Source: CAYLOP01 sp964385305 (lineage in GTDB: Bacteria > Chloroflexota > Anaerolineae > Anaerolineales > E44-bin32). From it: a stretch of 12,695 nucleotides of DNA. Each line of letters begins with the position of its first letter. Within the stretch, counting starts at the first letter, position 1. The stretch is taken from assembly GCA_964385305.1 (NCBI GenBank), contig CAYLOP010000088.1:1-12695 (forward strand). Direction: 5' to 3'. A model generated the notes under the pieces. It saw nothing but the letters and a program-made list of their open reading frames with translations. It was not told the origin of the DNA and made no database searches. Below, piece after piece: positions 1 through 6,595 of the stretch. Made by a program: the position numbers and the translations under genes.

Positions 1-48
1 TGTGTTGAAGAGATTTTACACGTAATGCACGAATAGAAATCTCAACCC

Positions 49-84
49 CCCGGCAGGTAATAAACCTGCGGGAAGGTTTTCTTA
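49..84 (+). terminator. Hairpin with T-rich tail, possible intrinsic terminator
   Basis: A stem GCAGGT/ACCTGC (53-58 with 64-69), extended by CCC/GGG around one bulged G, closes a 5-nt loop and is followed on the plus strand by a T-rich stretch ending near 84. It would end a plus-strand gene lying before the window. On the minus strand it could act as a backup stop for dcd. Confidence 0.45.
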
Positions 85-108
85 TGCCATTCTTACGTGA
101 ATGCAGAG

Positions 109-133
109 ATGCCCTCCTAAACGGGGAGGGCAT
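109..133 (-). terminator. Perfect 9-bp hairpin downstream of dcd
   Basis: ATGCCCTCC (109-117) pairs perfectly with GGAGGGCAT (125-133) across a 7-nt loop. It lies 35 nt past the dcd stop codon. There is no clear T-run on the minus side, so it may serve as an mRNA 3'-end stabiliser or a weak terminator. Confidence 0.45.
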
Positions 134-167
134 GCTTAGATACATAAAAAGGCTTATGCTTTGTAAA

Positions 168-722
168 CTATAGGCGAGGTAATAGAATCTCCTGCTGGTT
201 TTGATACTTGCCTTTCTTGTCGGCATAAGACGACAGGCATTCCTCATCGGCTTCGAAGAAGAGCACCTGCGCGATGCCTTCGTTGGAATAGATCTTGGCG
301 GGGAGGGGGGTGGTGTTGGAGATCTCGAGCGTGACGTAGCCCTCCCACTCCGGTTCGAAGGGGGTCACATTGACGATGATCCCACAGCGGGCATACGTGG
401 ATTTGCCCACACACACCGTGAGCACGCCGCGTGGGATACGAAAATACTCCACCGTGCGTGCCAACGCGAAGGAGTTGGGCGGGATGACGCATACTTCGCC
501 TTGGAAATCCACCATCGAACTCGGGTCGAAATCCTTCGGGTCGACGATGGTCGAATGGACGTTAGTAAAAATCTTGAACTGATCTGCAACGCGGATGTCG
601 TAGCCGTATGAGGAAACGCCATACGAGATGACGCCGTCCCTGACCTGCGAATCTTCGAAGGGTTCAATCATGGCGTGTTCACGCGCCATTTTTACAATCC
701 AATGATCGGGTTTCAGTCCCAT
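168..722 (-). CDS. dcd: dCTP deaminase
   Basis: This 184-aa cytosolic enzyme deaminates dCTP to dUTP and ammonia, feeding dUMP and thymidylate synthesis. The diagnostic block GKSTYARCGIIVNVTP (106-121) carries the Ser108/Arg112 phosphate- and substrate-binding residues. TLEISN (131-136) carries the catalytic glutamate, Glu133. NEGIAQVLFF (147-156) and the C-terminal SYADKKGKYQ match the ordinary monofunctional family at normal length. The ATG is preceded by AAGGAG with 8-nt spacing. The gene starts 25 nt after the FAH-family gene stops, so co-transcription is likely. Nothing suggests the bifunctional dCTP deaminase/dUTPase rather than the simple enzyme, but that split cannot be settled by eye. 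Confidence 0.96.
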   Translation of the reverse strand: MGLKPDHWIVKMAREHAMIEPFEDSQVRDGVISYGVSSYGYDIRVADQFKIFTNVHSTIVDPKDFDPSSMVDFQGEVCVIPPNSFALARTVEYFRIPRGVLTVCVGKSTYARCGIIVNVTPFEPEWEGYVTLEISNTTPLPAKIYSNEGIAQVLFFEADEECLSSYADKKGKYQNQQEILLPRL

Positions 723-747
723 AAGCCCACTCCTTTCAGGTTGAGGA

Positions 748-1530
748 TTATGTTTGGGGGCTGCGTTTGTCGCTGCGGACAGGGTTGGTTAAAGCACCCA
801 GCCCCTCGATTTCGACTGTGACCTCATCCCCGTCGAGCAATGGTCCGACACCGGCCGGCGTGCCGGTGAGAATCAGGTCTCCTGCTTCGAGGGTCATGAC
901 CGAGGAGATGAACGCTACGAGGTTGGGAACCGAGAAGATCATGTCTCGTGTGGAGGCCATCTGGCGCATCTGCCCATTTACCGAGCAGGTGATCAAAGCG
1001 TCGGCGGGGTCGAGCTCGGTATCGATCCAAGGCCCAATGGGGCAGAACGTGTCGAAGCCTTTGCCGCGTGTCCATTGTCCATCAGCGAATTGTATATCTC
1101 GAGCGGAGACGTCATTTGCGGCCGTGTAACCGAGGATATGCTCTCCAGCATCTTCCTTGCGTATCCATCGGCCGCGCTGACTGATCACAAGCGCCAGTTC
1201 CGCCTCATGCTCTACACGCTTGGATTGCGGCGGAAGAAGGATGGTCTCGTTGGGGCCGATGATGCTGGTAGGTGGTTTGAGAAACAGTAAGGGCAGGTCT
1301 GGGGGTTCAGCATCGTGTTCGGCAGCGTGGGCGGCATAATTGCGACCAACACAAATGATCTTGCTAGGTTGAACGGGTGGCAAGATTTCAGCGCGGTCGA
1401 ACGGAAGTTGGGCCTCTTCACGCCTGAACTCATCGAAAGGTGTGCCATCAAGCACCCCGATACGATCATCAGCCAACCAACCCCACCTGGATTTTGCTTG
1501 AGCGTTCTCACGAAATCGTACGATACGCAT
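748..1530 (-). CDS. Fumarylacetoacetate hydrolase-family protein (FAHD1-like)
   Basis: This is a 260-aa member of the FAH superfamily, metal-dependent enzymes that cleave C-C bonds or isomerise or decarboxylate 2-oxo acids (acylpyruvates, oxaloacetate, homoprotocatechuate intermediates). GRNYAAHAAE carries the His68/Glu71 pair typical of FAHD1-type acylpyruvases. EAEL gives metal ligands Glu109 and Glu111, NDVSARD gives Asp140, and GKGFDTFCPIGPW gives Lys157. LTGTPAGVG and the final GLGALTNPV are also canonical. Two ATGs are available. The upstream one at 1536 sits only 2 nt from the GGG of the ribosome-binding site, while that at 1530 has 8-nt spacing and is preferred. The physiological substrate cannot be read from sequence, and no aromatic degradation genes are nearby. 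Confidence 0.92.
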   Translation of the reverse strand: MRIVRFRENAQAKSRWGWLADDRIGVLDGTPFDEFRREEAQLPFDRAEILPPVQPSKIICVGRNYAAHAAEHDAEPPDLPLLFLKPPTSIIGPNETILLPPQSKRVEHEAELALVISQRGRWIRKEDAGEHILGYTAANDVSARDIQFADGQWTRGKGFDTFCPIGPWIDTELDPADALITCSVNGQMRQMASTRDMIFSVPNLVAFISSVMTLEAGDLILTGTPAGVGPLLDGDEVTVEIEGLGALTNPVRSDKRSPQT

Positions 1531-1641
1531 TTTCATTTCCCTTCGGTGTTAACCCCATTCGGCATGCTCGAGCCGGATGGTAATCGAGGCAGTCGAATAT
1601 ATCGTGTAAGTTCACCGAATCATGACGACTTGTGTGCATGA

Positions 1642-2352
1642 TCACGCTGGTTGTCCCCACCCTGGTTTGCGAGCCCAGACCAGGTCGTACTCAACCTGCC
1701 AAGGGAAGACTTCAACATCCTTTAGACCCACGTCCTCGAGTACCGTCGGGAAGGCGCTGCGAGGGAATGTTTTCCCCAGGATAAAGCGAGCCTCTCTTCC
1801 CACACGGTTGGTTACAATGAGCCACCCGCCTGGTCGCAATACACGCGCCATCTCATGTAGTGTCTTTAAGGGGCTTGGTGTGAATTCGAGTATTTCCAGA
1901 CTGACCACGAAGTCGAAGGCATCACCTACGAAAGGCAAAGGGTGCTCCCATGCGCGCACCCAGCGTGTGTTCTCAGGCGACCCCAAGCTGCGTCCGATCG
2001 CCATCATGCGTGCTGAAGGCTCGACGCATGTGATGATACCATCAAACGAAGGAAAGGGGCGCAGCGCACGAATCACACGTCCGGTGCCGGCGCCGACATC
2101 GAGGAGTTTCACATTGGCCAAGCTGTATGTTGCGGCGGCAATCGGCTCGCCGAGAAAACGCTCCTCCCATTCCGGATCGAAGTCTTTGATTTTATCGTAG
2201 CGACCGGCAGCGAGATCATACAACCAGACGACAAAGCGGCGTCCGAGGTGCGCACCCTCACATACCCAGATCTCCCATATAGCGAGCAGGAGAAAGATCG
2301 TTATGCCACCAATTGCAATCCACATGTCGGTATGAAAAAAAACTAGATCCAC
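1642..2352 (-). CDS. Class I SAM-dependent methyltransferase with N-terminal membrane anchor
   Basis: The 236-aa product has a hydrophobic segment at about residues 11-30 (IAIGGITIFLLLAIWEIWV), then a soluble Rossmann methyltransferase domain. Motif I is LLDVGAGTGR (83-92), the acidic SAM-ribose residue is Glu111 in CVEPSARM, and LRPGGWLIV (172-180) is the usual post-motif III strand. The fold resembles methyltransferase type 11/UbiE, and the substrate is unknown. The frame opens with a GTG at 2352, and an in-frame ATG at 2325 (residue 10) is an alternative. Neither has a convincing Shine-Dalgarno, so the start is uncertain, but both keep the membrane segment. It begins 59 nt after the RpiR-family stop and precedes the FAH-family gene by about 110 nt, all on the minus strand. 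Confidence 0.88.
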   Translation of the reverse strand: MDLVFFHTDMWIAIGGITIFLLLAIWEIWVCEGAHLGRRFVVWLYDLAAGRYDKIKDFDPEWEERFLGEPIAAATYSLANVKLLDVGAGTGRVIRALRPFPSFDGIITCVEPSARMMAIGRSLGSPENTRWVRAWEHPLPFVGDAFDFVVSLEILEFTPSPLKTLHEMARVLRPGGWLIVTNRVGREARFILGKTFPRSAFPTVLEDVGLKDVEVFPWQVEYDLVWARKPGWGQPA

Positions 2353-2411
2353 CCAGCGGCGCTAGGATGTGCGCACTAAACGACAAAGTGAGCTAAGGGT
2401 ATAGGATGAAC

Positions 2412-3248
2412 TCAATCGAGCTGCCCCTCATAATAGCGATGGGTCAACGCTCGCGCCTTTTCGACGCTTTGTTTGAACAGCATGGGGCGCGCGTGCACCA
2501 GCATGCGGACAAGTGCGAACACTATGCTTTCCAATAGGATTTGCTGGATACTGGGTTCGGGGTGACTTTGAGAAGCCAGAATCAGATCGGCATGCAGCGT
2601 CGCTTGCATAGAGGGTGCTGCAACGAGGGCCACGGTGTAAGCTCCGGCTGCACGCGCATCCGCCAACGCTTGAGCGAGAAAGGGTGTATCCTCGTCAACT
2701 TCAACGGCGAGTACAAGATCTCTCCGCCTAACGCCCGCGATGGACCAGGCAAGCCTGGAGGGACTTCCGCTCGCCAGGTGGACGGTGTAACCAGCGGCTT
2801 CAAGCCATATGGCGAGGCTGTTGGCAGGCGACGCGGCTAATCCCTCCGCCAGGATGACAACACGGACAGATTCGTCCAGGATGTTGATAAGTTCTTCAGC
2901 GACATGCACTGGGAAGGATCGGTGCAGAATCTCGAGGGAGCGCATCGCCTCCTCAATGGCTCGGAGGGCAGCTTCGGAGGCGGAATTGGCTTCTTCACCT
3001 GGTTCTGCCAAGATTTCACGCTTGACCTTCTTCCGAATCTCGCGTTGAAGCTCCGGATAGCCTCGGTATCCCAAGCGTTGGGAAAAGCGGACCACCGTGG
3101 CAGGGTCAATATCCAATGTGTGGGCAAGCTCTGTCGCGGTGAGGAATGCAGTTTGGATGTAGGAATCCAGTAAGAAGTCGGCCAGCCGGATGAAGCTGGG
3201 TGAGAGCTCTGGCATCGCTTCCCTGATGCGGTCCTCGTAAGCGGTCAT
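2412..3248 (-). CDS. RpiR/MurR-family transcriptional regulator (HTH + SIS)
   Basis: The 278-aa product has an N-terminal HTH_6 domain (about residues 1-76; ATELAHTLDIDPATVVRFSQ is the helix-turn-helix with its recognition helix, followed by RLGYRGYPELQ). A SIS sugar-phosphate-binding domain follows at about 110-260 (VVILAEGLAASPANSLA, then LVLAVEVDEDTPFLAQAL). Members of the family sense phosphosugars and control sugar catabolism. The chosen ATG at 3248 has GGGGAG 7 nt upstream and starts where the family's homology starts. An upstream in-frame ATG at 3452 would add 68 non-conserved residues and lies ahead of the promoter at 3328-3356, so it is rejected. No sugar-metabolism genes are adjacent. 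The methyltransferase, FAH and dcd genes follow downstream. Confidence 0.93.
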   Translation of the reverse strand: MTAYEDRIREAMPELSPSFIRLADFLLDSYIQTAFLTATELAHTLDIDPATVVRFSQRLGYRGYPELQREIRKKVKREILAEPGEEANSASEAALRAIEEAMRSLEILHRSFPVHVAEELINILDESVRVVILAEGLAASPANSLAIWLEAAGYTVHLASGSPSRLAWSIAGVRRRDLVLAVEVDEDTPFLAQALADARAAGAYTVALVAAPSMQATLHADLILASQSHPEPSIQQILLESIVFALVRMLVHARPMLFKQSVEKARALTHRYYEGQLD

Positions 3249-3327
3249 TGTGCTGCTCCCCGTAGTATCTCTTGGGCAGGTATGCCTGTGCCACCAACGG
3301 TAGTGCGTGGGTGCATGAAATCGGTTT

Positions 3328-3356
3328 ACTATAGCATGACCATACATCGCGGGCAA
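3328..3356 (-). promoter_or_regulatory. Sigma-70-type promoter for the RpiR-family gene
   Basis: Read on the minus strand, TTGCCC (3351-3356) and TATAGT (3328-3333) are separated by 17 bp. Transcription would start near 3321, giving a leader of about 73 nt before the ATG at 3248. This supports the shorter start. Confidence 0.6.
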
Positions 3357-3456
3357 AACCGCGCGCCATAGACACCATGACGGAAGAATTATACGATTTC
3401 GTGGTGTGGTGTGGCATGTGGCGTTTGGGGATGTATGCAGAGGTTCGTACACATCG

Positions 3457-3485
3457 TTGACCGGCAGACATGCGAAGGCTATAAT
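3457..3485 (+). promoter_or_regulatory. Strong sigma-70-type promoter for tRNA-Val
   Basis: TTGACC (3457-3462) and a perfect TATAAT (3480-3485) are separated by exactly 17 bp. The tRNA begins 9 nt after the -10 box, so transcription starts at or within a few bases of the mature 5' end. It is divergent from the RpiR-family promoter. Confidence 0.85.
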
Positions 3486-3494
3486 TTGGACCGC

Positions 3495-3568
3495 GGGCGG
3501 ATAGCTCAGTTGGTTAGAGCGCTTCTCTTACACAGAAGAGGTCGCAGGTTCGAGTCCTGTTCCGCCCA
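3495..3568 (+). tRNA. tRNA-Val (anticodon UAC)
   Basis: The 74-nt cloverleaf folds without mismatch. The acceptor GGGCGGA/TCCGCCC is 3495-3501 with 3561-3567. The D stem is GCTC/GAGC and the anticodon stem CTTCT/AGAAG. The anticodon loop CTTACAC has the anticodon TAC at 3529-3531, reading GUA. The variable loop is 5 nt, and the T stem GCAGG/CCTGT has one G-U pair around the loop TTCGAGT. The discriminator is A3568. The 3' CCA is not encoded, so it must be added by the CCA-adding enzyme. Confidence 0.97.
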
Positions 3569-3596
3569 CTAAGGGTGCCCGTGGTGGCGCCCTTAG
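3569..3596 (+). terminator. 11-bp hairpin directly after tRNA-Val
   Basis: CTAAGGGTGCC (3569-3579) pairs with GGCGCCCTTAG (3586-3596), with one G-U pair and a 6-nt loop. It abuts the tRNA 3' end. No U-tract follows, so it may be an inefficient terminator, an antiterminated stop or a processing signal. Downstream lies the peptidase gene with no room for its own standard promoter. Confidence 0.6.
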
Positions 3597-3621
3597 CGGC
3601 TATTACTGCAGGGAGGATGGG

Positions 3622-5208
3622 ATGCTGAGATGCGGCCGAGTTGTCTGGTTGATTTGCCTCATACTTTTATCATCCTGTGTGCTTCCAACAGGCGGCATCG
3701 ATCCTACGTCAGGGGTATCAACGGCCACACCCGCACCAGCCGCAACGCGTGCGCTGCCGCCTCGCTACACAGCAACACCCACCGCCACATCTCTCCCAAC
3801 ACCGCCGCCTTCCCCGGAATTTAATGAAGACCAACAAACCAAGGCGTTGCTGCCGGAGTTCGCCGCGGATCTGGACTTATTGCCTGATGCAACGCGGTAT
3901 TCGATCGAGATTAAGGTGGCGATGGACCCCGAGAAGTCGTATGCCAACATAAGGGGGGTGGTGGGCATTCGATTCATCAATCCAGGTCCTGAATCCTTAC
4001 CTGAGATTGTGCTCATGCTCTGGCCAAATGATGAGCAGTATCAAGGTGGCATGACTGCGGAAGCGATCTTTGTGGATGGTGTGTACGTCGAGCCGACCTT
4101 AACATTGGATGGGATTGCATTGCGCCTGCGTCTGCCACAACGGCTGCCCGCAGGTGAAGCCGTGCAAATCATAGCAGCGTACACGCTTGAGGTGGATCTC
4201 ATGCGGGTGGATGCTCCCAGGCGCATGGGAATCACCAATGGTATTCTGCTCTGCCCAACCTGTTACCCCCTTATCCCGCGCCTCTTGGATGGCGAATGGC
4301 AAGTTGAAGCCGCCCCTCCTGGCGGGGATACGACCAATTCGGACATCGCCTACTACCATGTGGTGTTCGAGGCGCCTGCTGAGGTTGTACTGGTCGCTTC
4401 GGGTTCGGTGACCTCCCAGGAAATGGGGGATGACGGCGTGCAGCGGGTGGCATACGCAAGCGGGCCCATGCGTGATTTCGCCTTTGCACTCGGGAATTTC
4501 GAGGTGAAGAGCAGAAAGGTCAAAGATACTATTTTGAGAGTCTGGGTGCTCCCAGAGCATGCCGAGGTTTCGAGCACGGTGTTGAATGCGGCGGCGGCAC
4601 AATTTGAGATCCTGAGCGAGGTGGTTGGACCTTATCCCTATGAGGAACTGGATATCGTCGACGCACCAGGAGCTTTCGGGGGCATCGAGTATCCCGGATT
4701 GGTGTTTGTGGGTACGCTTGGCACCAATTGGGTGGTAGACCCCACCGTGCATGAAGTCGCACACCAGTGGTTCTACGGTTTGATCGGTGACGATCAACTG
4801 CGCGAACCCTGGCTGGATGAGGCCTTGGCGACCTACAGCCAAGCGCTTTATCAAGAAAGGACCTATGGTGTGGGTCGAGCGACCGGGTTCTTAAGCTCCT
4901 TGCGCGCTATCCTGCGCGAGCATCCGGCATCGAAAACCCCAATTGGCTTGAGTGTCGGGGGGTATGCCACAGAGAATGATTACGGCGTGTTGGTTTACTA
5001 TAAGGGGGCACTGTTTGTCGACGCCTTGCGTCATGAGCTTGGGGATCGCGAGTTCACCCAATTTCTGCAGGAATACTTCCAACGATATCGCTATGGTTTT
5101 GTGAGCTCCGAGGATTTTCAAGATTTAGCCGAAGAGGTCTGTGCCTGCGATTTGGATGATCTCTTTGACCTATGGGTTTATGAAGGCGGCGACTTTCTGG
5201 AGCCGTGA
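3622..5208 (+). CDS. M1-family (gluzincin) metallopeptidase, predicted lipoprotein
   Basis: The 528-aa product begins with a lipoprotein signal: hydrophobic residues 7-16 and lipobox LSSC with Cys19. A Thr/Pro/Ala-rich spacer to about residue 67 would tether the enzyme outside the membrane. An N-terminal beta-rich M1 domain follows. The catalytic region has HEVAH (377-381) and the third zinc ligand Glu400 in LDEALATY, giving the exact HEXXH-X18-E spacing. Upstream, GGIEYPG (353-359) replaces the GAMEN exopeptidase motif, as in the bacterial M1 branch with GGMEYP-type motifs. Tyr460 in YYKGA fits the transition-state tyrosine. GGGAGG sits 5 nt before the ATG. Substrate is unknown; an aminopeptidase role is likely but not certain. 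It probably shares the tRNA-Val promoter. Confidence 0.92.
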   Translation: MLRCGRVVWLICLILLSSCVLPTGGIDPTSGVSTATPAPAATRALPPRYTATPTATSLPTPPPSPEFNEDQQTKALLPEFAADLDLLPDATRYSIEIKVAMDPEKSYANIRGVVGIRFINPGPESLPEIVLMLWPNDEQYQGGMTAEAIFVDGVYVEPTLTLDGIALRLRLPQRLPAGEAVQIIAAYTLEVDLMRVDAPRRMGITNGILLCPTCYPLIPRLLDGEWQVEAAPPGGDTTNSDIAYYHVVFEAPAEVVLVASGSVTSQEMGDDGVQRVAYASGPMRDFAFALGNFEVKSRKVKDTILRVWVLPEHAEVSSTVLNAAAAQFEILSEVVGPYPYEELDIVDAPGAFGGIEYPGLVFVGTLGTNWVVDPTVHEVAHQWFYGLIGDDQLREPWLDEALATYSQALYQERTYGVGRATGFLSSLRAILREHPASKTPIGLSVGGYATENDYGVLVYYKGALFVDALRHELGDREFTQFLQEYFQRYRYGFVSSEDFQDLAEEVCACDLDDLFDLWVYEGGDFLEP

Positions 5209-5437
5209 CCGGTTGATGCACCGGTTTCACATGGGTGTAGGCGTGCTTCTCGATTCGAACCCCAGGGTTTCCTATTAACCGGATCTAGTCTTTATTCTAT
5301 GTCTCGATTCCCGAATGATGGGATGGGATTGCCGGCGACCACCTCATGCGGTAGTGCAGTATGAGATGGGGCTATCGATTAGCAGGGGTGGCGCGGTTAT
5401 CGGAAGGGGAGCAGGCTGGTTCAGTTCTTCTTTTGTT
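5209..5437. other. Intergenic region between convergent peptidase and pilin genes
   Basis: No coding signal was seen. At its left edge ACCGGT (5208-5213) and ACCGGT (5220-5225) form a 6-bp stem that overlaps the peptidase stop codon, extendable with GTG/CAC across a TT bulge. Without a T-run this is only a weak candidate terminator. The rest up to 5437 shows no recognisable feature. Confidence 0.5.
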
Positions 5438-5475
5438 AAAAAAAAGGTGGAGCCCTTTCTCCTTGACAGGGCTCC
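5438..5475 (-). terminator. Rho-independent terminator of the short Flp pilin gene
   Basis: On the minus strand GGAGCCCT/AGGGCTCC (5468-5475 with 5449-5456) forms a perfect 8-bp GC-rich stem with an 11-nt loop. An 8-nt T-run (5438-5445) follows. It lies 41 nt beyond the pilin stop codon. Confidence 0.9.
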
Positions 5476-5516
5476 TGCTTATTAGGTAGGGATACAACGT
5501 AATTGCAGAAAATGGA

Positions 5517-5663
5517 TTAAATGTTGTGAACGATGTTGCTGAACACGTTGCCGATGGCGGGTCCGAGCAGAGCCAGGATTACGATCACAACGACTGCGAT
5601 CAAAACCAGGATCAATGCGTACTCCACCAAGCCCTGACCACGTTCTTTCGGAGCGTACAACAT
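5517..5663 (-). CDS. Flp/Fap-type pilin (48 aa)
   Basis: The minus strand encodes a 48-aa class III prepilin: leader MLYAPKERG, then QGLVEYALILVLIAVVVIVI and a short tail ending in NIVHNI. The motif G-QGLVEY has Glu at +5 after the predicted prepilin-peptidase cut (after Gly9) and Tyr at +6, the Flp signature. The hydrophobic stretch at about 16-34 is the pilus core helix. An AAGGAGG ribosome-binding site sits 8 nt before the ATG, and a strong terminator follows, so it appears monocistronic and highly expressed. Flp pilins assemble into tight-adherence (Tad) pili. No tadA/B/C, rcpA or prepilin peptidase gene is present in the window, so the machinery must be encoded elsewhere. Confidence 0.93.
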   Translation of the reverse strand: MLYAPKERGQGLVEYALILVLIAVVVIVILALLGPAIGNVFSNIVHNI

Positions 5664-5756
5664 ATCCTTCACCTCCTTTCGTATAGTTGGACTGTCAACC
5701 CAGTTGGATTGTGGATTGGGTCATTATCTACAAATGTACGATCTCAGCATAGCATG

Positions 5757-5775
5757 AGTTGGCCTATCGCCAACT
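5757..5775. promoter_or_regulatory. 7-bp inverted repeat upstream of the short pilin gene
   Basis: AGTTGGC (5757-5763) and GCCAACT (5769-5775) form a perfect dyad with a 5-bp spacer, about 95 bp upstream of the pilin ATG. A possible -10 (GATAAT, minus strand 5723-5728) with no good -35 lies between. That layout fits an activator site near -50. AGTTGG also recurs at 5685 and 5702. Confidence 0.4.
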
Positions 5776-5814
5776 TACAATCACCTAACAAAGAAATATC
5801 CAATAATGGGATAT

Positions 5815-5888
5815 AAAAAACAAGGTTTGCAACACGCTGTACTCCGTCGCGGGGCTGATGTATGCATTCTCGCGAACGTGTGTTGCAA
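5815..5888 (-). terminator. Long-loop hairpin and T-run downstream of tpx
   Basis: On the minus strand TTGCAACAC (5880-5888) pairs perfectly with GTGTTGCAA (5827-5835) across 44 nt that contain a second, nested TCGCG/CGCGA stem. A six-T run (5815-5820) lies 6 nt past the stem. It starts 34 nt after the tpx stop, so it probably forms the tpx transcript 3' end, although the long loop is atypical for an intrinsic terminator. Confidence 0.5.
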
Positions 5889-5922
5889 GGTTTTCGCCAG
5901 GCCACGTTTAAGACTTAGTCGT

Positions 5923-6444
5923 TTACAGGGCGAGACGAATTGCCTGAAGCGTTTCCTCGTAGTCTGGCTCATCCCCTAAACTGGGCATGTAGGCGACATA
6001 GGTTACGAGGTCAGCTCGATCTACGACGAAAACCGCCCGTCGGAGCAGCCGCTTCTCCTTGATCAGCGTGCCATATTTAAGACCAAAGTCTGTATGGACG
6101 TGATCCGAAAGCGTTATGACACGGTCTACACCCGTTGCGCCGCACCATCGCGCTTGCGTATAGGGGAGGTCGGTACTGAGTATGAAGATGTGTATATCTT
6201 TATCCAGATTGGCGGCTTCACTGTTGAAACGACGCGTCTCGCGGTCGCAGACCGCTGTTTCCAAAGAGGGCACGCTGGCGAACAGACGGACTTTCCCTTG
6301 AGTCTCGAGGAGAGGCTGCGTTTCCGACCAATCGTTCGCGATGGCCGTGAAGTTTGGCGCGCGCTGACCCCTGCGAATATCCGGTCCAAGAACGGTTTGA
6401 TCGACACCGCCAAATTGGATGAGGCCAAATCGCTCCATAGTCAT
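5923..6444 (-). CDS. tpx: Thiol peroxidase (atypical 2-Cys peroxiredoxin)
   Basis: The 173-aa product reduces hydrogen peroxide and small alkyl hydroperoxides with electrons from thioredoxin. SVPSLETAVCDRETRRFN (57-74) is the Tpx active site with peroxidatic Cys66 and Thr63 of the TxxC motif. The resolving cysteine is Cys101 in ARWCGATGV. RRAVFVVDR supplies the conserved later arginine and strand. The N-terminus (about 20 residues before the RGQRAPNF block) is typical and the length is close to the usual 165-170. The ATG at 6444 has GAGGAG 10 nt upstream; an in-frame ATG two codons later (6438) is possible. The gene stands alone among small pilin and membrane-protein genes, with no peroxide regulator next to it. 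Confidence 0.95.
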   Translation of the reverse strand: MTMERFGLIQFGGVDQTVLGPDIRRGQRAPNFTAIANDWSETQPLLETQGKVRLFASVPSLETAVCDRETRRFNSEAANLDKDIHIFILSTDLPYTQARWCGATGVDRVITLSDHVHTDFGLKYGTLIKEKRLLRRAVFVVDRADLVTYVAYMPSLGDEPDYEETLQAIRLAL

Positions 6445-6513
6445 GATGGCTTTACTCCTCTGGCAAATGGGATCTGGGTTTGTGCGTCAAAAGCTGGAAA
6501 AACGTTGTGCAAT

Positions 6514-6537
6514 GATGATGGTGTTATCCACATCATC
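6514..6537. promoter_or_regulatory. Inverted repeat upstream of tpx, possible operator
   Basis: GATGATG (6514-6520) and CATCATC (6531-6537) form a 7-bp dyad with a 10-bp spacer, 70-93 bp upstream of the tpx start. The position suits a regulator site, but the arms are simple triplet repeats, so chance is a real alternative. Confidence 0.25.
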
Positions 6538-6595
6538 ACAGTCAAACATTTTTTCGGAAAAGCGATGGGCTTGTTGCCTGAGTCGCTTTGTCCCC

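Noticed and set aside
201..611. 136-codon plus-strand open frame inside dcd
   Set aside because: Antisense shadow of a clear dCTP deaminase gene.
1622..2200. 192-codon plus-strand open frame inside the membrane methyltransferase gene
   Set aside because: Antisense shadow; low-complexity basic/Ser composition without domain features.
3249..3452. N-terminal extension of the RpiR-family gene to an ATG at 3452
   Set aside because: The residues are unlike the family, the promoter lies inside the extension, and the ATG at 3248 has a good ribosome-binding site.
4099..4854. 251-codon minus-strand open frame inside the M1 peptidase gene
   Set aside because: It is fully antisense to a confidently identified gene, has no recognisable domain, and the sense frame has all catalytic motifs.
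5513..5700. TTGACA (minus strand 5693-5698) as the -35 of the short pilin promoter
   Set aside because: A matching -10 would fall inside the Shine-Dalgarno sequence, and no TATAAT-like box is at the right spacing.
5526..5816. 96-codon plus-strand open frame over the short pilin
   Set aside because: Antisense to the pilin and crosses its promoter region; the Asp/Gln-rich sequence is the complement of hydrophobic codons.
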